Shown here in pieces: positions 18,163-26,338 of a stretch of DNA of 64,000 nt. A program made the translations under genes and the position numbers. Every line of letters starts with the position of its first letter. Positions within the stretch are counted from its first letter, which is position 1. Under the pieces are notes generated by a model. The model was not told where the DNA came from. It saw nothing but the letters and a program-made list of their open reading frames with translations, and searched no databases. The stretch is from Muribaculaceae bacterium. GTDB lineage: Bacteria; Bacillota; Clostridia; Lachnospirales; Lachnospiraceae. The stretch lies in assembly GCA_023666425.1 (NCBI GenBank), contig JAMPCA010000002.1, forward strand, positions 124,001 through 188,000, written 5' to 3'.

Positions 18163-18974
18163 TACTCTTCACCTCCAGCACCCGGTGCATCCGCTCCCAC
18201 GCCGCCTCTTGCAGCAGGAGCAAGGAAGGACTTGAGCTTCTCCTCGATGACACGGGGATTTTCCCCGGCCTGAATAGAGAGAAGTCCTTCTATCATAATA
18301 TTGCGCATCGTAACCTCAATATCGTTGTTCACCTTAAGCTTGGTTCCTATCGGATTACACAGCCAGTTCGCGATCAGGGAACCGTAAAGTGTCGTCAGAA
18401 GGGCTGTCGCCATGGAAGGACCGATACTGGAAGGGTCGTCCATGTTGTAGAGCATGATAACCAGTCCGACCAGCGTACCGATCATACCCCAGGCAGGACC
18501 CAGCTCCGCCCATTTCTCCCAGAAGCCGATTCGGTTCTTATGTCTCTCCTCCAGACACATGAGGTCTGTCTCCAGAATGCCGCGCACAAGCTCCGGATCT
18601 GTACCGTCCACGACAAGCATGATTCCCTTTTTGAGAAATTCGTCATCAATATTGTTCGCCGCCTCCTCCAGCGCGAGCAGACCTTCCTTTCTACCCACAT
18701 TCGCGAGGTCGATGATCGTTTTGATGATTTCCGACGGATCCGCGGAAGGCCCTCCCTTGAATGCAAGCGAGATACTCTTAAGGCCTCCGATAAAGTCCTC
18801 CATCTTATGGCTGCTGAGCGTACCACTGATCGAACCTCCGATCGTGATAACGACTGACGGCACATCAATAAAGTATTTAAACGCACTCGCCCCGCCACTA
18901 GTGATAATACCGAAGACGACCATGACCGCTCCCAGTATAATACCAATCAAAGATGCTAAATCCAATTCATTCAC
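18162..18974 (-). CDS. motA: Flagellar stator protein MotA
   Basis: A 270-residue MotA with four membrane helices, the cytoplasmic loop with conserved charged residues (RKEGLLALEEAANNIDDEF), and the paired C-terminal helices including GPAWGMIGTLVGLVIML and MATALLTTLYGSLIANWLCN. With MotB it forms the torque-generating ion channel. It is the first gene of the second transcription unit of the cluster: a terminator lies upstream after flgE, then a sigma-A-like promoter at 19015-19043. In many Clostridia a small flbD gene lies between flgE and motA; none is present here. Confidence 0.96.
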   Translation of the reverse strand: MNELDLASLIGIILGAVMVVFGIITSGGASAFKYFIDVPSVVITIGGSISGTLSSHKMEDFIGGLKSISLAFKGGPSADPSEIIKTIIDLANVGRKEGLLALEEAANNIDDEFLKKGIMLVVDGTDPELVRGILETDLMCLEERHKNRIGFWEKWAELGPAWGMIGTLVGLVIMLYNMDDPSSIGPSMATALLTTLYGSLIANWLCNPIGTKLKVNNDIEVTMRNIMIEGLLSIQAGENPRVIEEKLKSFLAPAARGGVGADAPGAGGEE

Positions 18975-19014
18975 CTTCCATCTCTAAATTGAGCAAATTA
19001 CACCCTCAAATATG

Positions 19015-19043
19015 ATTTTACTAAACTTTAGCCCGATTGTCTA
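19015..19043 (-). promoter_or_regulatory. Sigma-A-like promoter for the motA-to-sigD unit
   Basis: Reading the minus strand: TAGACA (-35, plus positions 19038-19043), a 17-bp spacer, then TAAAAT (-10, 19015-19020). This is close to consensus and lies 41 bp upstream of the motA start, just downstream of the flgE terminator. It would allow motA, motB, fliL and all following genes to be transcribed without read-through from flgB. Confidence 0.65.
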
Positions 19044-19069
19044 CTTTCTTTTTGTGGAAAAGAGTAAAA

Positions 19070-19128
19070 AAATGTGAAAAAAAGATGGAAAATAGCACAA
19101 AGGCTATTTTCCATCTGGCTTTTTTATT
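19070..19128 (-). terminator. Strong intrinsic terminator after flgE (usable from both sides)
   Basis: A perfect 13-bp stem (GATGGAAAATAGC at 19084-19096 and GCTATTTTCCATC at 19103-19115) with a 6-nt loop. On the minus strand the stem is followed by seven U then CACAUUUUUUU. On the plus strand it is followed by GGCUUUUUUAUUU, so it could act in both directions. It begins 22 bp after the flgE stop and splits the flagellar cluster. Confidence 0.9.
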
Positions 19129-19137
19129 TAGAAACGA

Positions 19138-20673
19138 CTAGCGTTTCAGGTTAATCAGCTCCTCCAGGAGTGTATCTGAAACCGTAATCACGCGGGAATT
19201 CGCCTGAAAGCCTCTCTGGGTAATAATCATATCCGTAAACTGTCCTGACAGATCCACGTTGGACATCTCCAGCTCGCCGGAGTTGATCTTGCTTCCGTCT
19301 GAGCTGACCTCTACACCGATGCCGTCGAACTCGCCGGAGTTTAAGGTCGTCTGGTAACAGTTGTCGCCCACCTTCTCAAGACCGGAAGCGTTCGCAAACT
19401 GCGCCACTGCGATCTGGCAGAGAAGCACGGTATTACCATTGTCATAGGAACCGTACACGCAGCCCTGCTGGTCAACCTGAAGTCCGGTCAGCCGGCCAAC
19501 CTTCTTGCCCGCGCCGTCTCCGCCGTCTTCCTTGCTGTTGGTGCCGCGAAGCGCCTTCATGGTAGAAACCTTGCTGTTGTTCTGGTTCAGTGAGTTCGCA
19601 AAATCAATCTCGATATTTTTAAAGTTACTCGCCTGTGTCGGAGGTACATTGTCCGCTCCCAGATCCGTCGTAAAGCCGGTATTCAGGGAAGATAAATTCA
19701 GGGACTGCCTTTTTGTGATTGTAACGCCTCCGGTTGTACCGTTCGTATCACTCGGCTTGGTTGTATCGGTTTCCGTGATTGCCACAAAAGTACCCTTGTT
19801 CGAATCGTACACAAGATCGTAGCCGCTCTTGTTATTGGAACCCCAAATCTCTGTCAGAGCCGCCTGAAGACCATCATCAATGCCATCGTTATTGGCATCC
19901 TGGCTGGTTACGGCCGCAGAAAGCTGGGAAATCCGCTCGCTGTTGGCGTCCACGATATCCACCAGGTCAATGTGGTAGTAGCCCGCAATGTCCGTGCCAT
20001 CGTCATTTTTCTTCTGTGTCACGGAAAACTTTGCGGTGTAGGTGTAACCGAGGTCATCGTAGAAGCCGAGCGTCATCACATAGCCGCCCTCCGCCTCAAT
20101 GTTCGGGTCAAGCTTATCGAGAATACCGGAAATATACGCCTTCTCGGTCGCCTCCGGGGAAGCGGTCTGGTTCTGCGCCGACATTACCTGTAAGGGAGAA
20201 ACGGTATCCTTGCGGATCTCTCCGGTCGCCTGGTCTACCTGCCATCCCTGCAGGGTATAACCGGTCGAGCTCATGCACAGATAGCCGTTGCCATCCACAT
20301 AGAAAGAGCCCGCTCTTGTAAACAATGTATTGCTTCCGTCGCTGACAATGAAGAAATTGGTTGTCTGGCTGTCGGAAAGTCTTAAGTCAAAGGGATATCC
20401 GGTCGTCTCCGCCGCACCTGCTCCCGTAATGTTGCACATGGTCGAAGCGGTCGCTACACCAAGACCGATCTGCTTTGCGTTGACGCCGCCGATTCCGGTA
20501 GCGCCGTCGCCCGCCGATGCGGATGAATTGGTCTGATACATGATTTCGCTGAATCTTACGTTGGACGCCTTGAAAGCCTCCGTGTTGACATTCGAGATGT
20601 TGTTACCGATAACATCCATTCTCGTCTGATGTGTCTTAAGTCCTGACACAGCAGAAAAAAGTGATCTCATCAT
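19138..20673 (-). CDS. flgE: Flagellar hook protein FlgE
   Basis: A 511-residue hook protein. The conserved rod/hook/filament-axial N-terminus (MMRSLFSAVSGLKTHQTRMD, then VIGNNISNVNTEAFKAS) and the C-terminal FlgE segment (ELEMSNVDLSGQFTDMIITQ, then RGFQANSRVITVSDTLLEEL) are both complete; the middle is the variable exposed domain, rich in Asp, Asn, Ser and Thr. It is exported through the flagellar type III gate and assembled under the FlgD cap. It is preceded by an unusually long, structured leader and followed by a strong terminator. The two adjacent ATG codons at the start are 10 to 13 nt after GGAGG. Confidence 0.95.
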   Translation of the reverse strand: MMRSLFSAVSGLKTHQTRMDVIGNNISNVNTEAFKASNVRFSEIMYQTNSSASAGDGATGIGGVNAKQIGLGVATASTMCNITGAGAAETTGYPFDLRLSDSQTTNFFIVSDGSNTLFTRAGSFYVDGNGYLCMSSTGYTLQGWQVDQATGEIRKDTVSPLQVMSAQNQTASPEATEKAYISGILDKLDPNIEAEGGYVMTLGFYDDLGYTYTAKFSVTQKKNDDGTDIAGYYHIDLVDIVDANSERISQLSAAVTSQDANNDGIDDGLQAALTEIWGSNNKSGYDLVYDSNKGTFVAITETDTTKPSDTNGTTGGVTITKRQSLNLSSLNTGFTTDLGADNVPPTQASNFKNIEIDFANSLNQNNSKVSTMKALRGTNSKEDGGDGAGKKVGRLTGLQVDQQGCVYGSYDNGNTVLLCQIAVAQFANASGLEKVGDNCYQTTLNSGEFDGIGVEVSSDGSKINSGELEMSNVDLSGQFTDMIITQRGFQANSRVITVSDTLLEELINLKR

Positions 20674-20803
20674 AGTGCAAAGTCCTCCTTTTCGAGCCGT
20701 ATTCCTCCCGGGAATACAGCCATACCTCTGAGGGCTCAGTAAGCGGGCTTCCTCTGTCAGTCAGAAGCCCTTCGCCTCCGCGGCTAACGCCTTGGGCCGG
20801 TTC
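20674..20803 (-). promoter_or_regulatory. Structured 5' leader of flgE, candidate RNA element
   Basis: This 130-bp gap follows the upstream gene stop inside an otherwise tightly packed operon. On the minus strand it holds, in order: a small stem with CGGC/GCCG, a 7-bp stem GGGCTTC/GAAGCCC with a 12-nt loop, a short CTGA/TCAG stem, and a 10-bp stem GCTGTATTCC/GGAATACGGC with loop CGGGA. The flgE ribosome site AGGAGG comes about 8 nt after the last stem. GGA occurs repeatedly in or near loops and in the ribosome site, as in CsrA targets. I could not match it to a c-di-GMP riboswitch or another known element. Confidence 0.55.
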
Positions 20804-21208
20804 CTAAATAATTACTGCGCCATCAATGTTTGTGAATACGTTACTGTTGGTTTCGTCTTTGTCCATTGCTGTGACAACTGTCCGGTTCGGCACGTTTACG
20901 ATGAATGCAAGTGAGTCTACCAGCACGAGGGATTCATTGATTCCCTTTGCCTGCGCCCGCTCCACTCCGCTCTCCAGCCTCGCGCTCTGCTCGATGGAAA
21001 GATTGATGCCTCTGCTCTCCAGCCTCGAAGCCGCATGTTTGGAAAATCTCAGCTCCGAATCTGACCCAGCCGCCGCATCCCGATGCTGCCTTAAAATTTC
21101 CTCAAAGGATATATCGGGTTCCCTGACCGTTTTATTAACACTCTTTTGTGTTAAAAACTGATCTGTAATCTGTTCAATGGACGTATACTGATTCGCTATT
21201 GGCTTCAT
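20804..21208 (-). CDS. Flagellar operon protein, TIGR02530 type
   Basis: A 134-residue protein of the small conserved family found between flgD and flgE in Firmicutes and some other bacteria. The core is FSKHAASRLESRGINLSIEQ followed by LESGVERAQAKGINESLVLV and DSLAFIVNVPNRTVVTAMD, which matches what I recall of TIGR02530 (flagellar operon protein). The function is not established. Gene position suggests a hook-assembly role, perhaps with FlgD. It is soluble, without signal peptide or membrane segment. flgD ends 28 bp upstream. Confidence 0.85.
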   Translation of the reverse strand: MKPIANQYTSIEQITDQFLTQKSVNKTVREPDISFEEILRQHRDAAAGSDSELRFSKHAASRLESRGINLSIEQSARLESGVERAQAKGINESLVLVDSLAFIVNVPNRTVVTAMDKDETNSNVFTNIDGAVII

Positions 21209-21236
21209 ACCTTTTCCTCCATTGTCTGCCTATGGC

Positions 21237-21947
21237 TTATGCGGTCTCTCCTGCTACGGTTTCCGCTTCCGCCGTGCCTTCCGTATCTGTCTTGCCTGCG
21301 TCTGCCACCTCCTGCGCAGCCACGATATTCTTCATCGTTGCGCGGTACTCCTCAAGCAGCTTAACCGTCTCTATATCCATGAACTGCTTCTGGTAATCTG
21401 TCATGCCGTCATAGAGGTCTGTAATCTGTCCGACCATGATCTTGTGCTCAATCGTAAGATTCTCTACGTTCGGCATCTGTCCCAGCATGTTCTCGATGGA
21501 TTTGGAAAGTCCCACTGCTTCGTAGTACTCATTGTCCGCCACCGTATCCAGTGAGGACAAAGGATAAAGCGCGTTGTTCACTGACAGATATACATCGTTA
21601 TTCTGGTAAAGCACATAATCAACCTTGCCATCAACCCAGTCTGTCTTGCCTGTCGTCTCGTTCTCCACCTTGATAATGACTGTCTTGCCCACCAGATTGT
21701 TCGCCATCGCGTTCTGCTCTGTACTCTGCAGCGCAATCGTCGCCTCAAGCTGTGAGAATGTCGCAAGCTGTGCTACATACTCTGTATTGCTGGTCGGCTC
21801 CAGCGGATCCTGATACTGCATCTCCGCACACAGAAGCTGTAAAAACTGGTCATAGCCAAGCTCTGAACCCTTCGGCAGCTCTTCTTTATTATTGTCTGTA
21901 TAGCCGTCTACCAGTTTGCCGTCATTTACACTTGCTATATATGCCAT
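21237..21947 (-). CDS. flgD: Hook cap/scaffold protein FlgD
   Basis: A 236-residue FlgD. The N-terminal hook-capping signature is clear (LGYDQFLQLLCAEMQYQDPL followed by EPTSNTEYVAQLATFSQLEA), then a short beta domain and a C-terminal alpha-helical, acidic tail (residues about 190-236) not seen in E. coli FlgD. It caps the growing hook so that FlgE can polymerise. It lies 24 bp after fliK, as in other Firmicutes operons. Confidence 0.93.
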   Translation of the reverse strand: MAYIASVNDGKLVDGYTDNNKEELPKGSELGYDQFLQLLCAEMQYQDPLEPTSNTEYVAQLATFSQLEATIALQSTEQNAMANNLVGKTVIIKVENETTGKTDWVDGKVDYVLYQNNDVYLSVNNALYPLSSLDTVADNEYYEAVGLSKSIENMLGQMPNVENLTIEHKIMVGQITDLYDGMTDYQKQFMDIETVKLLEEYRATMKNIVAAQEVADAGKTDTEGTAEAETVAGETA

Positions 21948-21971
21948 ATTCTCTTCCTTTCTAAAAATTTT

Positions 21972-23606
21972 TTATGCTGACAAATCCATGGAATTGCCAT
22001 TTTCCCGCATCATCTGCGCTACCAGGGCTTCTTCTTCGCTGATCACACCGGAAAGCTCATCCAGCGAATCAAGCTTTAAGTTCCTTCTGTGGGATTTCTC
22101 CTCTGCCCTCTCTCCTTCCTGCTTCTCTCTCTCGGCTCCCTGCTCCAGATTCTGCTCAAACTCGTGGGATGCAACGGTTACTTCAATGGCATCCACCTTG
22201 ACGCCCGCCTGGTTTAAGCTCTCCTTGAGCTCTGCCATCTGCACCTCAAGCGCCTGCCTCACTGCTTCGTTGGCGGCTGCAAGCTGCGCATGTACTGCGC
22301 CCTCTTTGGCGGTAACCTGCAGATATACCTTGCCGAGATTCTCCGGATTCAGCTGCATCTCGATGGAGCTCTGCGCTTCTGAGATATGCACCTTCACCTG
22401 CTCTGCGATCTGCTCAATGATATCCATGGCGTCAATCGACAGATATGCGTCGTTTTGCAGCTCCGGCACGGTGTTAAACTCCTGCGGAAGCACTGCATTT
22501 GTTACCGGTTCACTCATGGCAAAATTTTGCTGCGGCCTGGCCTGCTTCTGAAACAGTCCGCTCTGCGTGTCTGCATTCGGATTCCCGGCTCCGGCCTCCT
22601 CTTTTGTCTCCGCCCCTGCCGTCTCCGGCGTCAGCTCCGGTACAGCCTTTGTCTCCTCATGCTGCTCCACGGATAACTCCTTCTGCTGCTCCACGGGCAC
22701 TTCCTTAGAAATCTCCACAGCCACCTGCGTCTGCTTCTGCTCCTGCACAGCCGGCACAGATTCCTGCTCATTCTGCACGGCCGGCTTTGCCTCCTGCATA
22801 GTCTGCGTCTGCAATTCCTGCACGGGCTTCTCCTGCTCCTGCTCATTCTGCACGGCCGGCTTAGCCTTCTGCGCTGTCTGCGTCTGCAATTCCTGCACGG
22901 GCTTCTCCTGCTCCTGCTCATTCTGCACGGCCGGTTCTGCCTTCTGCATAGTCTGCGTCTGCAATTCCTGCACGGCTTCCTGCGGTCTGTCCGTCTCCGG
23001 CTCCACTGTCACTGTCTGCTGTGCATCCAGCTGCGCGATCAATGCGTCCATCTGGTTCTTTGGAAGCTCCAGACTCTCCATCAGCTTATTTCCCAGCGCC
23101 TCTGTCTCCTGCATGAGTTCCATAAACTTCGGATTCGTCAAAAGTTCCGAAGAATCCGTGGCTCCGGTAAGTTCCATCGCAAGCTGTACCAGCTTCTGCG
23201 GATCCATAAGATCAAAGACTGTCAGGCCAAGCGTCTCCATTGCGGAAACGACCTCATCCTCTGTGACCTCAAGTTCCTCTGCAACCACTGCTGTAATCTG
23301 CTCTTTAAAATCACTGAGCTCATCTGTGGCTTCCACAATTTTGTCAGCGATCTCCGGCGTCTGTGTCTGCGCGATATCTGCTTCTCTGCGCTGGTATCTG
23401 TCATAGGCCGCCGACGCACTGCCCTGTGGCGCCTGCACCGGCTTTTGCTCCGTCTGCGGACTGGCCGCCCGGTAACCCATGTGCATCATGGAAGCAAAGG
23501 CTCCCGTAACTGTGGATCTGGCGTCCCCTGCTTTGGCCGGGGCAGCATTTGCATTTAACGCCGGGCCGGTATTTGCCGCCCAGTTAAATACATTTGCACT
23601 CGTCAT
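21972..23606 (-). CDS. fliK: Hook-length control protein FliK
   Basis: A 544-residue FliK. The N-terminal half is low complexity and Gln/Glu-rich, with three tandem 25-residue repeats (about residues 208-282). The C-terminal Flg_hook domain is recognisable (HISEAQSSIEMQLNPENLGK, then VYLQVTAKEGAVHAQL and GVKVDAIEVTV). FliK is a secreted ruler that, on reaching the right hook length, makes FlhB switch export specificity. The repeat region is the part that would set length. It follows the MotE-like gene by 37 bp. Confidence 0.92.
   Translation of the reverse strand: MTSANVFNWAANTGPALNANAAPAKAGDARSTVTGAFASMMHMGYRAASPQTEQKPVQAPQGSASAAYDRYQRREADIAQTQTPEIADKIVEATDELSDFKEQITAVVAEELEVTEDEVVSAMETLGLTVFDLMDPQKLVQLAMELTGATDSSELLTNPKFMELMQETEALGNKLMESLELPKNQMDALIAQLDAQQTVTVEPETDRPQEAVQELQTQTMQKAEPAVQNEQEQEKPVQELQTQTAQKAKPAVQNEQEQEKPVQELQTQTMQEAKPAVQNEQESVPAVQEQKQTQVAVEISKEVPVEQQKELSVEQHEETKAVPELTPETAGAETKEEAGAGNPNADTQSGLFQKQARPQQNFAMSEPVTNAVLPQEFNTVPELQNDAYLSIDAMDIIEQIAEQVKVHISEAQSSIEMQLNPENLGKVYLQVTAKEGAVHAQLAAANEAVRQALEVQMAELKESLNQAGVKVDAIEVTVASHEFEQNLEQGAEREKQEGERAEEKSHRRNLKLDSLDELSGVISEEEALVAQMMRENGNSMDLSA
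22761..22985 (-). repeat. Three tandem 75-bp repeats within fliK
   Basis: Three nearly identical 75-bp units (about 22761-22835, 22836-22910 and 22911-22985), each encoding a 25-residue unit of the form VQELQTQTMQKAEPAVQNEQ plus five more residues. The period keeps the reading frame. Copy number could therefore vary without disrupting fliK. Confidence 0.9.
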
Positions 23607-23643
23607 TCTCTCCCTCCTTTCTTAATTTGTTTTGTCAGATTCC

Positions 23644-24513
23644 CTACTTCTTCACAGGCTCCATGATTTCTGTCAGCCTTGCGGCGGTCTCCGGATCCAT
23701 CTGTGAAAGTATGTCCGCCCGCGCCTTGGTTCCCATGTTGTTAAGGATATCCGCTACCAGCCCCAGATTATTGGTCATCGTGTCAAAGATGGCCGCCGCA
23801 TCCTTAGGCTGCATCTGCGAATAGGTCTTTACATAATCCTCGACGCTTTCGTCGTAGGTAATCTGCTCAATCACTTGTTTATACAGGACAGCGGCATTTT
23901 CCGGATCAATGCTCTCATAATATGCCCTATATTCATTTATATCGGGTGCTACATCGGATAAAACAACCTCTTCGTAAAATTTTTCTTTTTCTCTTTCAAA
24001 GGCCGCCTCGTCCTCTTTGTAGACGGAAAGTTCTGCAATCTGCGCCTTCAAATCCCTGATGGTGTCGGCGTCGTCCGAGTTCTTGCCAAGAGCCGTATCC
24101 AGCTCCTGCTCCAGCTCCCGGATTCTTGCCCTCGCCTCCTCCAGCGTCCCGTAAGGGGACTGGCTCTCCTGCTCCACATACACGCCCGCCTCCGGCTCCG
24201 GAAGAATCTGGTTGATATAGGGCACATCCTTAAGCATCGGATAAAGTACCGATGAACCGAAGCCGCCCACATCGCTCTTGATCAGAATCGCTATGATGCC
24301 AAGCCAGATCGCTATAATTAAGAGCGTCACAAAGAAAAGAACCAGTTTGCCGCCGGCTTTCTCTTCTCCCTCATCGTCGTCGGCCTCTGCCTCCTTATTC
24401 TTTTTGCGCTCCTTTTTTTCCTGCTTTTTTCTTTCCTTCTCTTCTTTTTTGATTTCCTTCTTGCTCTTGCCGGAGTTCTCCTCCTGCTCCATGAGCTCGT
24501 CATTCTTCGCCAT
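23644..24513 (-). CDS. MotE-like flagellar protein (MgtE_N-type domain, membrane anchored)
   Basis: A 289-residue protein: a highly charged Lys/Glu N-terminus (about 10-50), one membrane helix (about residues 56-77, LVLFFVTLLIIAIWLGIIAI), a coiled coil (about 115-165) and a C-terminal domain like the MgtE N-terminal fold (YVKTYSQMQPKDAAAIFDTM, then MGTKARADILSQMDPETAA). This architecture and its place between fliJ and fliK match YlxF/MotE-type proteins, which in other bacteria chaperone MotB or support stator function. Exact function here is inferred. Confidence 0.8.
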   Translation of the reverse strand: MAKNDELMEQEENSGKSKKEIKKEEKERKKQEKKERKKNKEAEADDDEGEEKAGGKLVLFFVTLLIIAIWLGIIAILIKSDVGGFGSSVLYPMLKDVPYINQILPEPEAGVYVEQESQSPYGTLEEARARIRELEQELDTALGKNSDDADTIRDLKAQIAELSVYKEDEAAFEREKEKFYEEVVLSDVAPDINEYRAYYESIDPENAAVLYKQVIEQITYDESVEDYVKTYSQMQPKDAAAIFDTMTNNLGLVADILNNMGTKARADILSQMDPETAARLTEIMEPVKK

Positions 24514-24537
24514 TGTAACTGCTCCTCTTGGTTCCTT

Positions 24538-24978
24538 TTACCGGTGATTGAAGGTATAGCTCACCAGCTCGTCAATCTCCTTCGTCTCCTGCACGGCAAG
24601 CTCGTGCTTAAACTCGTCAAACGCCTTTTCCCTGAGCTTCTCCTGAACCTTCCGCTCCTGCATGACCTCGTTTAAAGCCTGCCTCGCGTCCTCCAGCTCA
24701 CGCTCCGCCTTATGTACCTCCATCATCTGCCGCCGCACGATGGTCTTCATTGCGTTGACGTCCGCCCGGGCGTTCGTAACCGACTTCACGTCGATCGTCC
24801 CCGCCATCAGCTCCTTTAATCGTTTCTCATACCCGACTCTGCGCACCAGAAGCGCCTGGAGCTTCTCCTGCTCCTCCATGTATGCCTGGTTCGCCAGCGC
24901 AAATGCCATCTGCGCCTGCGTCTCAAGCTTTTCCTTAATGTCCAGTATGTTCTGCATACGGTAGACAAATTTTGCCAT
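24538..24978 (-). CDS. fliJ: Flagellar export chaperone FliJ
   Basis: A 146-residue, almost wholly alpha-helical coiled-coil protein (FVYRMQNILDIKEKLETQAQ and following) of normal FliJ length. FliJ sits as a stalk in the FliI ATPase ring and helps substrate entry into the export gate. It lies 37 bp after fliI, in the conserved order fliH-fliI-fliJ. Sequence conservation of FliJ is low, so the call rests on coiled-coil pattern, length and position. Confidence 0.9.
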   Translation of the reverse strand: MAKFVYRMQNILDIKEKLETQAQMAFALANQAYMEEQEKLQALLVRRVGYEKRLKELMAGTIDVKSVTNARADVNAMKTIVRRQMMEVHKAERELEDARQALNEVMQERKVQEKLREKAFDEFKHELAVQETKEIDELVSYTFNHR

Positions 24979-25015
24979 ATATCTCTCCTATGTCCCGTGA
25001 CAATTCGAAACCGCT

Positions 25016-26326
25016 TTAATTCGAAAAGACCTCTTCCAAAAGAGCAATCTCCTCGTCAAACAAAAACTTTTCATGCGTGTCCTGGCACAGAAAGGTATTC
25101 ACATCCCGAATCTTTCGAATCGCGTAGTCGATATCCGGATTGGAGCCGTTCTTGTAGGCTCCGATGTTGATGAGATCCTCCGCCTCGCTGTAGGTCGCCA
25201 GCACGCTTTTCAGCTTCCCTGCCAGATCTCTGTGCTCCTTTGTCACGATCGAGGTCATTACACGGGAGATGCTCTGCAATATGTCGATCGCCGGATAATG
25301 GTTCTTGTGTCCAAGCTTTCTGTCCAGCATAATATGTCCGTCCAGTATGCCTCTGGCCGTGTCTGTAATCGGCTCGTTAAAGTCGTCTCCATCTACCAGA
25401 ACCGTGTACAGTCCGGTGATGGAGCCTTTCTCGTTCGTGCCCGCCCTCTCTAAGAGCTTCGGCATCTCCGAGTACACGCTGGGGGGATACCCCCTTGTCA
25501 CCGGCGGCTCCCCGGAGGCGAGGCCGATCTCCCTCTGCGCCTGTGAAAATCTGGTCAGGGAATCCATCATCAGAAGCACATCCCTGCCCTGATCCCGGAA
25601 ATACTCCGCCACTGCCGTGGCGGTCTTGGCACACTTGTTGCGAATCAGCGCCGGCTTGTCAGAGGTGGCCACCACCACCACAGACCGCGCCATGCCCTCC
25701 GGCCCTAAGTCCCTCTCGATAAACTCACGAACCTCACGGCCGCGCTCGCCAATCAGGGCAATCACATTGATATCTGCCTTCGTGTTTCTTGCAAACATGC
25801 CAAGCAATGTGCTCTTTCCCACTCCGGAACCTGCGAACACACCGATTCTCTGTCCCCTGCCGACGGTAATCAGGCCATCTACGGCCTTGACGCCAAGCGG
25901 CAGCACCTCGTCTATGATTTTCCTCGCCATCGGATCCGGGGGGTCGCTCTCCAGCGGGTAATACTCCCCGTGAATGGTCTCCTCACCGTCGGAGATGCGC
26001 CCGATGCCGTCTAAGGTATGGCCAAGCAGCTCATCCCCCACCAAAACAGATAATGGATGTCCCGTATTTTCTACGATACATCCAACACCAACGCCCTCCA
26101 CACTGTCGATCGGCATCAGAATCAATTGGGAATCGCGAAAGCCCACAACCTCGGCAATCACATTTTCCTCGCTGTCCTGATAGGGGTAAATCCTGCACAA
26201 ATCCCCCAGTCTGGCCTCCGGCCCAATGGATTCAATTGTGAGTCCCACGACCTTTGCAACCTTGCCATAGCATTTGTAATACTGCCGGTCCATCAGCTGC
26301 AGGTACTTTTCTGCCTCTGCAATCAA
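25016..26326 (-). CDS. fliI: Flagellar export ATPase FliI
   Basis: A 436-residue FliI, related to F1 ATPase beta subunits. Walker A GSGVGKST is at about 166-173, the FliI signature LIGERGREVREFIERDLG follows, Walker B is LLMMDSLTRFSQAQREIG, and PPVTRGYPPSVYSEMP is typical for flagellar and type III ATPases. The start at 26326 gives the expected length; its N-terminal docking segment (EAEKYLQLMDRQYYKCYGKV) looks complete. It follows fliH by 12 bp and energises unfolding and delivery of export substrates. Confidence 0.96.
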   Translation of the reverse strand: MIAEAEKYLQLMDRQYYKCYGKVAKVVGLTIESIGPEARLGDLCRIYPYQDSEENVIAEVVGFRDSQLILMPIDSVEGVGVGCIVENTGHPLSVLVGDELLGHTLDGIGRISDGEETIHGEYYPLESDPPDPMARKIIDEVLPLGVKAVDGLITVGRGQRIGVFAGSGVGKSTLLGMFARNTKADINVIALIGERGREVREFIERDLGPEGMARSVVVVATSDKPALIRNKCAKTATAVAEYFRDQGRDVLLMMDSLTRFSQAQREIGLASGEPPVTRGYPPSVYSEMPKLLERAGTNEKGSITGLYTVLVDGDDFNEPITDTARGILDGHIMLDRKLGHKNHYPAIDILQSISRVMTSIVTKEHRDLAGKLKSVLATYSEAEDLINIGAYKNGSNPDIDYAIRKIRDVNTFLCQDTHEKFLFDEEIALLEEVFSN

Positions 26327-26338
26327 CTATATAACTCC

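Noticed and set aside
19020-19040. Sigma-28 promoter near motA (TAAA and CCGAT on the plus strand)
   Set aside because: The two boxes are only about 6 bp apart instead of about 15 and point away from motA.
20674-20803. c-di-GMP riboswitch upstream of flgE
   Set aside because: The conserved GEMM-I or GEMM-II core sequences are not present; only generic stems are seen.
22761-22985. CRISPR-like repeat array
   Set aside because: The 75-bp repeats are contiguous without spacers and lie in frame inside fliK.
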